Source of the DNA: an uncultured Bacteroidota bacterium
GTDB lineage: Bacteria; Bacteroidota; Bacteroidia; Flavobacteriales; Flavobacteriaceae
Assembly: GCA_902583445.1 (NCBI GenBank)
Contig: CACHVZ010000002.1
Coordinates: 18,191-82,190 of the forward strand
DNA: 64,000 nt
Direction: 5' to 3'
Part shown: one piece after another, positions 41,243 through 51,423 of the stretch
Numbering within the stretch: position 1 is the stretch's first letter
Layout: every line of letters begins with the position of its first letter
Translations under genes and position numbers: made by a program
Notes under the pieces: model-generated
The model's database searches: none
Told to the model about the DNA's origin: nothing
Seen by the model: only the letters and a program-made list of their open reading frames with translations

Positions 41243-42291
41243 TAAAAACTGATATATTAATAATTGGTGCTGGCCCTACAGGATTATTTGCAGTATTTGA
41301 AGCTGGTCTATTAAAGATGAAATGCCATATTCTTGATTCTCTTACACAGCCCGGAGGGCAACTTATTGAATTATATCCAAAAAAACCTATCTATGATATT
41401 CCAGGATATCCAGAGATAATCGCCAGTGACTTGATTGAAAATCTTCTAGAACAGATTAAGCCTTTTTCTCCCTCATATACTCTAGGTGAGACTGCTAAAG
41501 GAATTGAAAAGCTTAATGATGGATCATTCATTGTTTCAACGGAAAAGAAGACTAAAATAAATGCTAGTATTATAGCAATAGCTGGAGGCCTTGGAACTTT
41601 TACTCCTAGAAAACCAAATATTTCTAATATATCTGATTATGAAGAAAATGGTGTTCTCTACATGGTTAAGAATCCTGATGATTTTCGTGATAAAAATGTT
41701 TTGATTGCAGGTGGTGGTGACTCTGCTCTTGATTGGACTATACACTTGTCTAAAGTTGCTAAAAAAGTAACTTTAGTTCATAGAAGAAATGAATTTAGGG
41801 GAGCTGATGAATCTGTAACAAAGGTTCAAGAATTAAAAAATTCTGGAAAAATTGATGTGATAACTCCTGGCCAAGTTACTCAACTTCATGGCGACAAATC
41901 TTTAAGCTCTGTTTCTATTGATATGGATGGAAAGACTGAAACTTATAATGTAGACTATTTTATTCCTTTATTTGGACTTATCCCAAGGCTTGGGCCAATT
42001 AAAGATTGGGGACTTAATATCGAGAACAATGCAATAAAAGTTAATAATAGTTTGGATTATCAGACTAACATTGATGGTATTTATGCTATTGGAGACGTTA
42101 ATACATACCCAGGAAAACTCAAATTAATACTTTCTGGTTTTCATGAAGCAGCAGTAATGTGTCATAGTGCTTATTCTAAGTTAAATAATGGTAAAAAGAA
42201 CATCCTCAAATATACAACTGTAAGTGGTGTGGAAGGATTTGATGGATCAAAAAAAGAAGCCAAAAAGTCTCAAATTAAAAAGATTGACTAG
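41239..42291 (+). CDS. Thioredoxin-reductase-like ferredoxin--NADP reductase
   Basis: IIGAGPTGLFAVFEAGLLKMKCHILDSLTQPGGQLIELYPKKPIYDIPGYP; no CxxC redox pair. Confidence 0.88.
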   Translation: MIKTDILIIGAGPTGLFAVFEAGLLKMKCHILDSLTQPGGQLIELYPKKPIYDIPGYPEIIASDLIENLLEQIKPFSPSYTLGETAKGIEKLNDGSFIVSTEKKTKINASIIAIAGGLGTFTPRKPNISNISDYEENGVLYMVKNPDDFRDKNVLIAGGGDSALDWTIHLSKVAKKVTLVHRRNEFRGADESVTKVQELKNSGKIDVITPGQVTQLHGDKSLSSVSIDMDGKTETYNVDYFIPLFGLIPRLGPIKDWGLNIENNAIKVNNSLDYQTNIDGIYAIGDVNTYPGKLKLILSGFHEAAVMCHSAYSKLNNGKKNILKYTTVSGVEGFDGSKKEAKKSQIKKID

Positions 42292-43748
42292 ATCTTATTA
42301 ATGAAGTTATTAAAAGGGTCCTTAAATTCAACTCCGTTATTTGTCCTCATTATTGTCAACTTATTAAAACCTTCAAGTCCCCATAATAAGAATTCAATAA
42401 AGAAAAGTTTATCCTTTTTATCAATGTCTGGAATAAATTTGTTTAAGATTGAATCTGCATCTTTAACTTTATTGAGAATTGATTCGTAATCTTTGTTACT
42501 TAAATCATCTCTAAGAATTACTTGATTGACTGTAAACCATTCTAGAATAGAATCATAAACTGATATTTCATCTGGTTTTGTAAGTTTCTCAATTTTTGGA
42601 AAATATTTTATAAATAATGTCTTTACGGCATCTGATATTAAATTATAGGAAACCTGCTCAGCTCCTTCTTCCTCTCCTTCATAAACAAGCTCAACTTTAC
42701 CATTTATTGATGAGATGACTGAGTTAAAATCAGACATTCTGATTGACGTTATTTCTTCTTTATTGATTAACATTCTTCTTTCTGCTGAGCTAACTAGGTT
42801 TTGTAGACTAGTAATACTCATTCTAGCACTTACTCCACTTTTTTTGTCTACCAACTCACTTTCTCTTGCTTCGAAAGATACTTGTTCAATAATATCTCTT
42901 GCAATCTCTGGTATATGTATCTTTGAAATAGTTTTAGAATTCAATTTTGACTCTTGACTTGTAATTGTTTTTGCAATATCTACAGATTCAGGGTAATGAG
43001 TTAAAATCTGAGAACCAATTCTATCTTTTAATGGTGTAACAATACTTCCTCTGTTTGTATAATCCTCTGGGTTAGAGGTGAAAATAAATTGTATATCAAG
43101 GGGAAGCCTAACCTTGAATCCTCTTATTTGTATTTCTTTTTCTTCAAGGATTGAGAATAAAGAAACTTGAATTCTCGGTTGAAGATCCGGCAGCTCATTT
43201 AAAACAAAAATACATCTGTGAGCTCTAGGTATTAAACCAAAATGAATTACCTCTTCATCAGAATAGGATAACTTGAGATTAGTAGCTTTGATTGGATCTA
43301 TATCACCTATTAAATCAGAAACAGTTACATCAGGCGTTGCAAGTTTTTCGTAAAATCTTTCACTCTTATGAATCCAGTCAATCTCTGAATTATCTCCATC
43401 TGATTTTATTTTTTCTAAAGAACTTTTGAAGATTGGATTCAAAGGATCATCATTTGTGTCAGAATCTTTAACAATAGGAATCCACTCGTCTAATAGTTCT
43501 ATACAAGTTCTTGCAAGTTTTGTTTTTGCTTGACCTCTTAGACCAAGAAGATTGATACTATGATTAGATAAAAATGCCCTTTCTACACTTGGAATAACTG
43601 TTTCCTCATACCCAATTAATTCGGAAAAAACATTTTTTCCATTTAGCAAATTTGACCTAAGATTATCAGTTATTTCTTGGTTCAAAGTTTTTGAATGGTA
43701 ACCACTCTTTTTTAATTCTCCTATTGTTTTGTGTTTAGGTTTTTTCAT
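42288..43748 (-). CDS. MoxR/magnesium-chelatase-like AAA+ ATPase
   Basis: LLGLRGQAKTKLART (atypical Walker A), CIFVLNELPDLQPRIQVSLFSILEEKEIQIRGF, FTSNPEDYTNRGSIVTPLKDRIGSQI. Confidence 0.85.
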   Translation of the reverse strand: MKKPKHKTIGELKKSGYHSKTLNQEITDNLRSNLLNGKNVFSELIGYEETVIPSVERAFLSNHSINLLGLRGQAKTKLARTCIELLDEWIPIVKDSDTNDDPLNPIFKSSLEKIKSDGDNSEIDWIHKSERFYEKLATPDVTVSDLIGDIDPIKATNLKLSYSDEEVIHFGLIPRAHRCIFVLNELPDLQPRIQVSLFSILEEKEIQIRGFKVRLPLDIQFIFTSNPEDYTNRGSIVTPLKDRIGSQILTHYPESVDIAKTITSQESKLNSKTISKIHIPEIARDIIEQVSFEARESELVDKKSGVSARMSITSLQNLVSSAERRMLINKEEITSIRMSDFNSVISSINGKVELVYEGEEEGAEQVSYNLISDAVKTLFIKYFPKIEKLTKPDEISVYDSILEWFTVNQVILRDDLSNKDYESILNKVKDADSILNKFIPDIDKKDKLFFIEFLLWGLEGFNKLTIMRTNNGVEFKDPFNNFINKI

Positions 43749-44851
43749 TATCTCAATTTTTGTCTTCTATTTTTGTCATAATCTTCAAATATCATTTCAC
43801 TCAATCCATCAAGACCTGTGTAAAATGCTTTACCGTTATTTACTTCAGAGAATTTTTTTACAAATGTCTGAAGATATGGATCACTAGCGATCATAAAAGT
43901 AGTTATTGGAATATTATTCTTTTTTGCTTGTCTAGCCCTATTATAGCATTGATCCAAGATGAAGTTATCAAGTCCAGCACTATTTTTGTAAAAGCCATCT
44001 TTCGTAAACATACAACTAGGTTTTCCGTCAGTTATCATAAATATCTGTTTGTTATTATTTTTTCTCTTTCTAAGAATATCAAAAGCTAGATCAAGACCAG
44101 CAACTGTGTTAGTGTGATAAGGACCCACCTTTAAATATGGGAGGTCTTTGATACTGATTGGTCTTGCCTCATCTCCAAATGATAAAATATCAATAGTATC
44201 TTTTGGAAATTTTGTTTTAATATATTCAACCAATGCCATAGCAACCTTTTTTGCTGGTGTGATCCTATCTTCACCATAAAGGATCATGCTGTGACTTATA
44301 TCAATCATAAGTACTGTACTCATCTGTGAATTATGATTTGAATTCCAAACAACTAAATCATCCTTCTTTAGACTTAAATCATTTTCACCTGAAGATATTA
44401 TAGCATTTTTTAGACTTTCAGTTAACAAAATTCTATCAAGCGGGTCACCAAATTCGAAATCTTTAATGTTTAGATTTTCATCACTTCCAGAAGATGAATA
44501 TTTTGTCTTATGATTACCTTTTTTTGTTTTTTTAAGGTTTCCAAATAAGTGTTTGAGTACATGCTTCCTAAGAAGTCTCTCTGTTTTAGAGCTAATCTTT
44601 ATACTATCTCCATTTGCTGAAATCTCTTTTCTTATATATCCTTTTTTTAAAAGATCATTAACGAAATCATCAATTGTATAATTTTCATCGGTCAGTTTAT
44701 ATTCTTTATCAAGTTCTCTAAGCCATTCAATAGCTTCGTCAAAATCACCAGATGTATGAATTATTAGCTCTTTAAAAATATTAAATAGCTTTTCAAATGG
44801 TGATAGGGTAGGTTCTTGAAAAGAACTGAATTTAAAAGCTGACTTTTTCAA
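43748..44851 (-). CDS. VWA domain protein (partner of the AAA+ ATPase)
   Basis: MIDAS motif VLMIDISHSM (DxSxS) and MITDGKPS. Confidence 0.88.
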   Translation of the reverse strand: MKKSAFKFSSFQEPTLSPFEKLFNIFKELIIHTSGDFDEAIEWLRELDKEYKLTDENYTIDDFVNDLLKKGYIRKEISANGDSIKISSKTERLLRKHVLKHLFGNLKKTKKGNHKTKYSSSGSDENLNIKDFEFGDPLDRILLTESLKNAIISSGENDLSLKKDDLVVWNSNHNSQMSTVLMIDISHSMILYGEDRITPAKKVAMALVEYIKTKFPKDTIDILSFGDEARPISIKDLPYLKVGPYHTNTVAGLDLAFDILRKRKNNNKQIFMITDGKPSCMFTKDGFYKNSAGLDNFILDQCYNRARQAKKNNIPITTFMIASDPYLQTFVKKFSEVNNGKAFYTGLDGLSEMIFEDYDKNRRQKLR

Positions 44852-44944
44852 ATTAATTTACTTTTAGGAAACCCAAATTAAACAAATAATATTCATCCTG
44901 GAGTTTATCTTTACTATATTTAAAGGATTTTTAACAATATTTAA

Positions 44945-46015
44945 ATGGTTGAGCAGGATTTTATTTGTTCTGATAGTTTTGAGTCTACTGGAATAGTTGA
45001 GTGGAATTCTCCAAGTAATATTGCTCTTGTTAAGTATTGGGGTAAAAAACAAAATCAAATACCTCAAAATCCATCTATTAGTTTTACTTTATCTAAGTGC
45101 TATACAAATACTGTAGTTGAATTTAAACCAAAAAAAAATACTCAAAATGAAATATATTTCACATTTGATGGAAAGGAAAATCAAGATTTTGAAAAAAAAG
45201 TAAATGCTTTTATAAAAAGTATTGATAAGTATTTTGGATTTCTAAAAAATCATGATTTATACATAAACTCAAAAAATAATTTTCCACATAGTAGTGGAAT
45301 TGCATCTTCTGCATCTTCTATGTCAGCTTTGGCATCATGTTTAGTAGATATTGAATCTCAGATTACAAGTAATGATAATAATTTTAATCTTAGAAAGAAA
45401 TCATTTATATCTAGACTTGGATCCGGAAGTGCATCTAGGAGTATTGAAGGTCCAGTAACACTATGGGGGAAAACAGATGCTTATAAAGAAAGTTCAGATT
45501 TATATGCTGTGAATATTTCAAATGAGGTTGATAAAATATTTCATGATTATAATAATACAATATTGATAATTGATCCTGGTCAGAAAGTGATTTCAAGTTC
45601 TTTAGGACATGAGTTAATGAATAAGAACCCTTTTTCTAAAAAAAGATTTGAAATTGCAAAAAATAATATTGAAAGACTAAAAGATATTTTACAATCAGGT
45701 GAGTTAGATGACTTCATTAGTATTACTGAATCAGAAGCATTGATGATTCACTCTTTAATGTTGTCATCAGACCCATACTATATACTTATGAAGCCAAATA
45801 CTTTAGAGGCAATTTATAAAGTATTGGAATTCAGAAGAGAGACTAAACTTCATTTAAGCTTTACATTAGATGCTGGTTCAAATGTCCATTTATTATACCC
45901 TAAATCTGAGACTGAAATAATAACAAAATTTATAGATGATGAACTTCTTACATTATGCAAGTCTAAATCTTGTATTCATGATCATCTAGGAAATGGTGCT
46001 ACAAAAAACAGATAA
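44945..46015 (+). CDS. mvaD: Diphosphomevalonate decarboxylase
   Basis: SPSNIALVKYWGKK, FPHSSGIASSASSMSALA, GSGSASRSIEGP. Confidence 0.93.
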   Translation: MVEQDFICSDSFESTGIVEWNSPSNIALVKYWGKKQNQIPQNPSISFTLSKCYTNTVVEFKPKKNTQNEIYFTFDGKENQDFEKKVNAFIKSIDKYFGFLKNHDLYINSKNNFPHSSGIASSASSMSALASCLVDIESQITSNDNNFNLRKKSFISRLGSGSASRSIEGPVTLWGKTDAYKESSDLYAVNISNEVDKIFHDYNNTILIIDPGQKVISSSLGHELMNKNPFSKKRFEIAKNNIERLKDILQSGELDDFISITESEALMIHSLMLSSDPYYILMKPNTLEAIYKVLEFRRETKLHLSFTLDAGSNVHLLYPKSETEIITKFIDDELLTLCKSKSCIHDHLGNGATKNR

Positions 46016-46896
46016 TGGATAATAAAAAGTTTTATTCAAAAGTTTTACTATTTGGCGAATATGGAGTTTTATCAAACTCTAATGCATTATCCATTCCTTT
46101 TGAAAAATTTTATGGTTATTTAAATAAATCAGATTTTTTAAATAATGAAGGGAAGATTTCAAATTCTAATATTCTCCAGTTATATGAATTTATGACTGAT
46201 TTAGACATTAAAGATAAAATTGATTTTAATTTGTTTAAAAATGACATAGAAAGAGGGTTACACTTTGTTAGTAGCATACCTATTGCTTCAGGTTTAGGAA
46301 GCAGTGGTGCTCTTATTGCATCAGTTTTTTATTCATATCAAAAAAAAGATAATGTTAATTTAAATGTCGAAGAGATAAAAAATCTATTGTCAATTATTGA
46401 ATCAAAATTTCATGGAAAGTCTTCTGGTCTTGACCCATCTGTTTCACTATTTAATAGCCCAATATTATATTTCAATAAGCAAATTAAATTGATAGATAAA
46501 ATTCATTATAAAAACTTTACGGTTTATATAATGGATAGTAAAATAAACTCTTCAACAAAGAAAATGATTGAGGTATTTCAAAATAAAATGAATGAAAGTG
46601 AATTTAGATATTTCTTTGATAATAAATACATTATTAATACCAATGAGTGTATTGAATATCTTCTTAATGGTTCAGACTTATTTAGAGACTCTTTAAAACA
46701 ATTATCAGTAAGTTCGCTCAATAATTTTAAGGAAATGATTCCAAATCAATTAATAAATGTTTGGGAAAATGGACTTAAAAGTGATTCATATTATATGAAA
46801 CTTTGTGGATCAGGTGGTGGAGGTTTCTTCTTGTTATTTGATTTTAACGACCAAATAAACTCCAGTCTTTCTGACTTTAATTTTTATCAGATTTAA
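46015..46896 (+). CDS. GHMP kinase, probable mevalonate kinase
   Basis: SKVLLFGEYGVL; PIASGLGSSGALIASVFY; KLCGSGGGGFFLLF; adjacent to mvaD. Confidence 0.88.
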   Translation: MDNKKFYSKVLLFGEYGVLSNSNALSIPFEKFYGYLNKSDFLNNEGKISNSNILQLYEFMTDLDIKDKIDFNLFKNDIERGLHFVSSIPIASGLGSSGALIASVFYSYQKKDNVNLNVEEIKNLLSIIESKFHGKSSGLDPSVSLFNSPILYFNKQIKLIDKIHYKNFTVYIMDSKINSSTKKMIEVFQNKMNESEFRYFFDNKYIINTNECIEYLLNGSDLFRDSLKQLSVSSLNNFKEMIPNQLINVWENGLKSDSYYMKLCGSGGGGFFLLFDFNDQINSSLSDFNFYQI

Positions 46897-46947
46897 TATT
46901 CACTCTTATACTTAGTTTGATTTCTTAAATTATTACGTTTCATGTAT

Positions 46948-46955
46948 TAACTTTG
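46948..46955 (+). promoter_or_regulatory. Candidate -7 element TAACTTTG for ppc
   Basis: Exact TAnnTTTG 20 bp before the ppc ATG; -33 element not convincing. Confidence 0.3.
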
Positions 46956-46974
46956 TATTAAATAAATCAATTTA

Positions 46975-49548
46975 ATGCCAAAGCTAAATAAGAAGGAGAG
47001 ATTTCAAGAACAAGTATTATCTCGTTTTCATTTATATAATAGTATTTTTGCTACACTTCCATATGAAAGTATATCTGAAACAGGTAATCTGCTTCCTGTT
47101 TTTAGTGAATTTTGTAAATCTGGTTATTCAAAAAAACTCGATCCTAGAACAATAGTAGAACAGTTCTTTCAAAAGTATTGCGAAAACTATAATGAGGATG
47201 ATAAAATTTCTCTATTATTCAGATTTATTCAGTATGTAGAGAGACAAGTAGTTTTATTTGATGCAATTGAGGATGCCTCATTTACAATGGTTAATAATAT
47301 GGATGGATTTGGAACGCTTAGAAATCTTAAAGAGCAAGTTGAATCATCTAATAAAAAAAGTGAACTAAAGAAATATTTAAAATCATTTAATATTCGACCT
47401 GTTTTAACTGCTCACCCAACACAATTTTATCCTGGATCTGTTCTTGGTATTATAACTGATTTAGCTGAATCAATTGAAAAAAATAATTTAAATGAAATAA
47501 AAGATTTGCTATCTCAACTTGGGAAGACACCTTTCTTTAAAGAAAAAAAGCCTTCACCATATGACGAAGCTGTAAGTCTTTCATGGTATTTAGAGAATGT
47601 GTTCTATTACTCTGCAAGTAATATTTTTAAATATATTAAGTCAAATATTTTTGATAATCAATTTGATCATCATGATATTATATCTTTAGGTTTTTGGCCG
47701 GGTGGTGATAGAGATGGTAATCCATATGTGACTTCAAAAATAACTCTTAAAACAGCTCAAAAACTTAGGAGTGACATAATAAAAAATTATTACAGAGATA
47801 TTAGGGCTCTAAGAAGAAAATTAACATTTAAAAAAATTGAGGAGATAATAATATCAATAGAGGACTCATTATGGATAAGTATCTTTGAGACAAGTAAAGA
47901 GCCAAAAATTAAATTAAAAGATCTAAAAGAAAAATTAACTTTTATTAGAAATACACTTGTAGATGAGCACAAGTCATTATTTATTGATGATCTGGATGAT
48001 TTAATAGATAAAGTAAATATTTTTGGTTATCATTTTGCTACCCTCGATATAAGACAAGATTCAAGAATACATTCAAGTGTATTTAGTGAAGTTTTAAATA
48101 AATTTTTTAAAAACGAATTAGCTTCTACGTATGATAAACTAAATGAAGAAAAAAAAGAAATTAGTTTATCAAAATTAACGACTAAAATAAATTCTAGAAA
48201 TATTAAGGATAGCTCTGCTAAATCCACAATTGAATCAATAGAGATAATTAAAAAAATTCAAAAATCAAATGGTGAAAAGGGCTGCCATAGATACATTATC
48301 AGTAATAATAAATCTGCCATAAATATTTTTGAAATATTTACAATTATTAGGTTAGTATTAGGGGATGAATTTTTTGTTGATATAGTTCCTTTATTTGAAT
48401 CTGTTTCAGATTTAAAAAATTCATCAGATATTATGCAAAAGGTATATGCTAATAAATTATACAGACAACATCTAAAAAACAGAAATAATGTACAAACAAT
48501 TATGCTTGGTTTTTCAGATGGAACTAAGGATGGGGGTTATCTAACTGCAAACTGGAGTATCTTAAAAGCTAAGGAGTCATTAACAAAAGTTTCTAGAAAG
48601 TTTGGTATAAAAGTAATATTCTTTGACGGAAGAGGAGGTCCACCTGCCAGAGGCGGAGGTAATACACATCAATTTTACAGTTCATTAGGAGATTTTATTG
48701 AATCAGATCAAATCCAGTTGACAGTTCAAGGTCAAACAATAAGTTCAAATTTTGGGACAATTGAATCGTCACAATATAACATGGAGCAACTTATTAGCTC
48801 GGGAATAAAAAATAGAATTTTATCTAACAAAGAAGTGTTTAATAGAAAAAATCGACAAACCATTGAAAAGCTTTCGTCATTAAGTTTTCAACATTATAAT
48901 GATTTTAAAAACCACCCTAAATTTATACCATACCTTGATAAAATGAGTACTATCAAATATTACTCAAAAGCAAACATAGGAAGTAGACCTTCTAAAAGAG
49001 GAAATAAAGATGAAGAATTTGATTTCGATAAATTACGAGCCATTCCATTTGTTGGAGGTTGGAACCAACTTAAGCAGAATGTCCCAGGTTTTTATGGTTT
49101 AGGAACATCGATAAATTATTTCTATAAAAAAAATAAAATTAAGGATGTAAAAGACCTTTACACTGAAGTGCCATTTTTTAGAGCACTTGTCTCAAATAGC
49201 ATGATGAGCCTAACAAAATCATTCTTTGAATTAACATCTTACATGAGTAAAGATGAAGAGTTTGGTGAATTCTGGAAATTAATTCATGAAGAATACCTGC
49301 TTACAAAAAAGATGCTTTTAAAGATTTCAAATTTTAAAAATTTGATGGAAAATGAACCTGCAAATAAACTATCAATAGAAACCAGAGAGCAAATAGTAAT
49401 GCCTCTTATTACTATTCAGCAATATGCATTGCAAACTGTAAATGAAATTGATTCAAATAAGTTGGATAATTCAAAAAAACCAATATTTGAAAAAATGATA
49501 ACAAGATCTCTTTATGGAAATATTAATGCTAGTAGAAACTCTGCTTAA
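46975..49548 (+). CDS. ppc: Phosphoenolpyruvate carboxylase
   Basis: RPVLTAHPTQFYPGS, LGFWPGGDRDGNPYV, GFSDGTKDGGYLTANW, FFDGRGGPPARGGGNTH. Confidence 0.95.
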   Translation: MPKLNKKERFQEQVLSRFHLYNSIFATLPYESISETGNLLPVFSEFCKSGYSKKLDPRTIVEQFFQKYCENYNEDDKISLLFRFIQYVERQVVLFDAIEDASFTMVNNMDGFGTLRNLKEQVESSNKKSELKKYLKSFNIRPVLTAHPTQFYPGSVLGIITDLAESIEKNNLNEIKDLLSQLGKTPFFKEKKPSPYDEAVSLSWYLENVFYYSASNIFKYIKSNIFDNQFDHHDIISLGFWPGGDRDGNPYVTSKITLKTAQKLRSDIIKNYYRDIRALRRKLTFKKIEEIIISIEDSLWISIFETSKEPKIKLKDLKEKLTFIRNTLVDEHKSLFIDDLDDLIDKVNIFGYHFATLDIRQDSRIHSSVFSEVLNKFFKNELASTYDKLNEEKKEISLSKLTTKINSRNIKDSSAKSTIESIEIIKKIQKSNGEKGCHRYIISNNKSAINIFEIFTIIRLVLGDEFFVDIVPLFESVSDLKNSSDIMQKVYANKLYRQHLKNRNNVQTIMLGFSDGTKDGGYLTANWSILKAKESLTKVSRKFGIKVIFFDGRGGPPARGGGNTHQFYSSLGDFIESDQIQLTVQGQTISSNFGTIESSQYNMEQLISSGIKNRILSNKEVFNRKNRQTIEKLSSLSFQHYNDFKNHPKFIPYLDKMSTIKYYSKANIGSRPSKRGNKDEEFDFDKLRAIPFVGGWNQLKQNVPGFYGLGTSINYFYKKNKIKDVKDLYTEVPFFRALVSNSMMSLTKSFFELTSYMSKDEEFGEFWKLIHEEYLLTKKMLLKISNFKNLMENEPANKLSIETREQIVMPLITIQQYALQTVNEIDSNKLDNSKKPIFEKMITRSLYGNINASRNSA

Positions 49549-49589
49549 CTTTTTCTATATTTAAACAATAACTATAAATCAAATACAAA

Positions 49590-50093
49590 ATGAAAAAATA
49601 TATTTTATTTACTATATTATTGATTGCAGCTTGCGATCAAATTGAGTCATCTGACAATAGCTCAAGTTCTATTGAATATATTTATGAGCCAACCTATCAA
49701 AAAGAATGGAAAATTGGAAGCTCAGAAAATATTATGATAGTTCAAAAAATGCACAAAGCAATTGAAGATGGTGATTTTGACCTTGCATACAGCTTTATGT
49801 CAGATGATATTATTATACAACATGGAGATGGTTCTCAAACAAACTCACTTGAAGAATTTAAAGAACTATATGATGATGCTTATAAATCATCAAATTTTAG
49901 AAATGTAGGAGTTGGTGTAAATATTTCAGTTATATCTGAAGAAGGTCATGAATGGGTCCTTCTTTGGGATAGGGCAACTTATGATGGTCCTGATGGTTCA
50001 GAAATGACTGATTTATACCAAGAAGCTTTCAGAATCGAGGATGGAAAGATCATAAGGGTTAATCAATTTTTCAAACCTTTAATTGAAAACTAA
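49590..50093 (+). CDS. NTF2/SnoaL-like lipoprotein
   Basis: Lipobox LLIAACDQ; AIEDGDFDLAYSFMSDDIIIQHGDG; EAFRIEDGKIIRVNQFF. Confidence 0.75.
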   Translation: MKKYILFTILLIAACDQIESSDNSSSSIEYIYEPTYQKEWKIGSSENIMIVQKMHKAIEDGDFDLAYSFMSDDIIIQHGDGSQTNSLEEFKELYDDAYKSSNFRNVGVGVNISVISEEGHEWVLLWDRATYDGPDGSEMTDLYQEAFRIEDGKIIRVNQFFKPLIEN

Positions 50094-50104
50094 TTAATTC
50101 CTTA

Positions 50105-50602
50105 ATGGATTTAATCTTAATCACCTTAGGCTTTCTGTTTTGTCTAATTGGCATAATTGGAAGTTTTTTACCAATAATACCTGGTCCAGTTACTGCTTGG
50201 CTGGGTATTTTGCTTTTAAACTTAACTTCTGTAGTTGAGTTTAACTTAAACTTTATTTTAATAACACTTACTGTAGCTGTTTCTGTTGGAATACTTGATT
50301 ATCTGATACCAATATTAGGAGTTAAAAAATTAGGGGGAACAAGATCTGGACAAATTGGGACAACAGTTGGACTTATTGTGGCTTTAGTTATTCTTGGACC
50401 TATTGGAATTATTATTGGTCCCTTCTTAGGTGCTTTACTTGGAGAAATGACTAATAATAAATCTTTCAATGAATCATTGAAACCAGCATTTGGCTCATTT
50501 ATAGGAGTTATAGCTGGAAGTGTGATAAAATTTTTAATAAGTCTTAGTTTCTTATTTTTCTATTTTGATATTTTTTGGGGATACAGAGAAAGTTTTTTTT
50601 AA
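50105..50602 (+). CDS. DUF456 family membrane protein
   Basis: GFLFCLIGIIGSFLPIIPGPVTAWLGILLL; GTRSGQIGTTVGLIVALVILGPIGIIIGPFLGALLGE. Confidence 0.88.
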   Translation: MDLILITLGFLFCLIGIIGSFLPIIPGPVTAWLGILLLNLTSVVEFNLNFILITLTVAVSVGILDYLIPILGVKKLGGTRSGQIGTTVGLIVALVILGPIGIIIGPFLGALLGEMTNNKSFNESLKPAFGSFIGVIAGSVIKFLISLSFLFFYFDIFWGYRESFF

Positions 50603-50634
50603 ATTTCCTAAATTGAAATAACCAATTTTTACTT

Positions 50635-51114
50635 TTGGAAAAATTTGAAAGAAAATATTTTGCTTCATGGACTGATCTTGATCCTAACTGGCATGTTGCT
50701 AATCATGCATACATAAAATATGCAACAGATACTCGAGTGTCTTTCTTTTCTGAGTTAAAACTAGATAAAGATAAATTTAATAATCTCAATATAGGTCCTG
50801 TCCTTTTCTATGAACATATGCATTATTACAAAGAGATAATGATGGGTGTTGAGTTTTCAATTAATGTTGAGGTAGATGGTTATAGTGAAGATGGTAGGTT
50901 TTTCACTCTTTTTCAAAATTTTTATGATATGAATGGAAACCATTTAGCTCATCTGGATTTAGCTTTTGGAATTATTGACACAAAACTTAGGAAACTCATA
51001 TCAATGCCAAACGAATCATTTGAAATTTTTAAAGAAGGTCCTAAATCAAAGACATTTAGTATAATTACAAAAGAGGATTTGAGAAAACATGGAAAGTTTC
51101 CAGAAAACAAATAA
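50635..51114 (+). CDS. Acyl-CoA thioesterase-like hotdog protein (TTG start)
   Basis: ASWTDLDPNWHVANHAYIKYATDTRVSFF is a 4-hydroxybenzoyl-CoA thioesterase-like motif. Confidence 0.8.
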   Translation: MEKFERKYFASWTDLDPNWHVANHAYIKYATDTRVSFFSELKLDKDKFNNLNIGPVLFYEHMHYYKEIMMGVEFSINVEVDGYSEDGRFFTLFQNFYDMNGNHLAHLDLAFGIIDTKLRKLISMPNESFEIFKEGPKSKTFSIITKEDLRKHGKFPENK

Positions 51115-51178
51115 TAAACAGTAATTATACAGTGAGATATTTATTTAATTATTGTTTAATTTGAAAAAAATAAACAAA

Positions 51179-51421
51179 ATGAAAGAAAAATATTGGAAAA
51201 AAAACATATTGTACCTCAGGATACTTCTAACAATTTGGTTTATTTGTTCTTTTGGTTTTGGTATTTTACTTGCTGAAAACTTAAATGAATTTTACCTAGG
51301 TGGATTCCCTTTGGGCTTTTGGTTTGCTCAACAAGGATCAATTTACATTTTTGTTATTCTAATTTTCATATATGTTTATTTAATGAATAAGCTTGATAAA
51401 AAATATAACCTCGAGGAATAG
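51179..51421 (+). CDS. DUF4212 domain protein, small subunit of a sodium/substrate symporter
   Basis: WFICSFGFGILLAENLNEFYLGGFPLGFWFAQQGSIYIFVILIFIYVYLMNKLDKKY; ATG at 51179 preferred over the TTG at 51152; adjacent SSS permease. Confidence 0.88.
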   Translation: MKEKYWKKNILYLRILLTIWFICSFGFGILLAENLNEFYLGGFPLGFWFAQQGSIYIFVILIFIYVYLMNKLDKKYNLEE

Positions 51422-51423
51422 TT

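Noticed and set aside
42288-43748. True magnesium chelatase for chlorophyll synthesis
   Set aside because: No other bacteriochlorophyll genes are present, and the ATPase/VWA pair looks like the general MoxR-VWA type.
43760-44089. 109-aa plus-strand ORF inside the VWA gene
   Set aside because: Antisense to a VWA gene with a clear MIDAS motif; no recognisable domain in the antisense frame.
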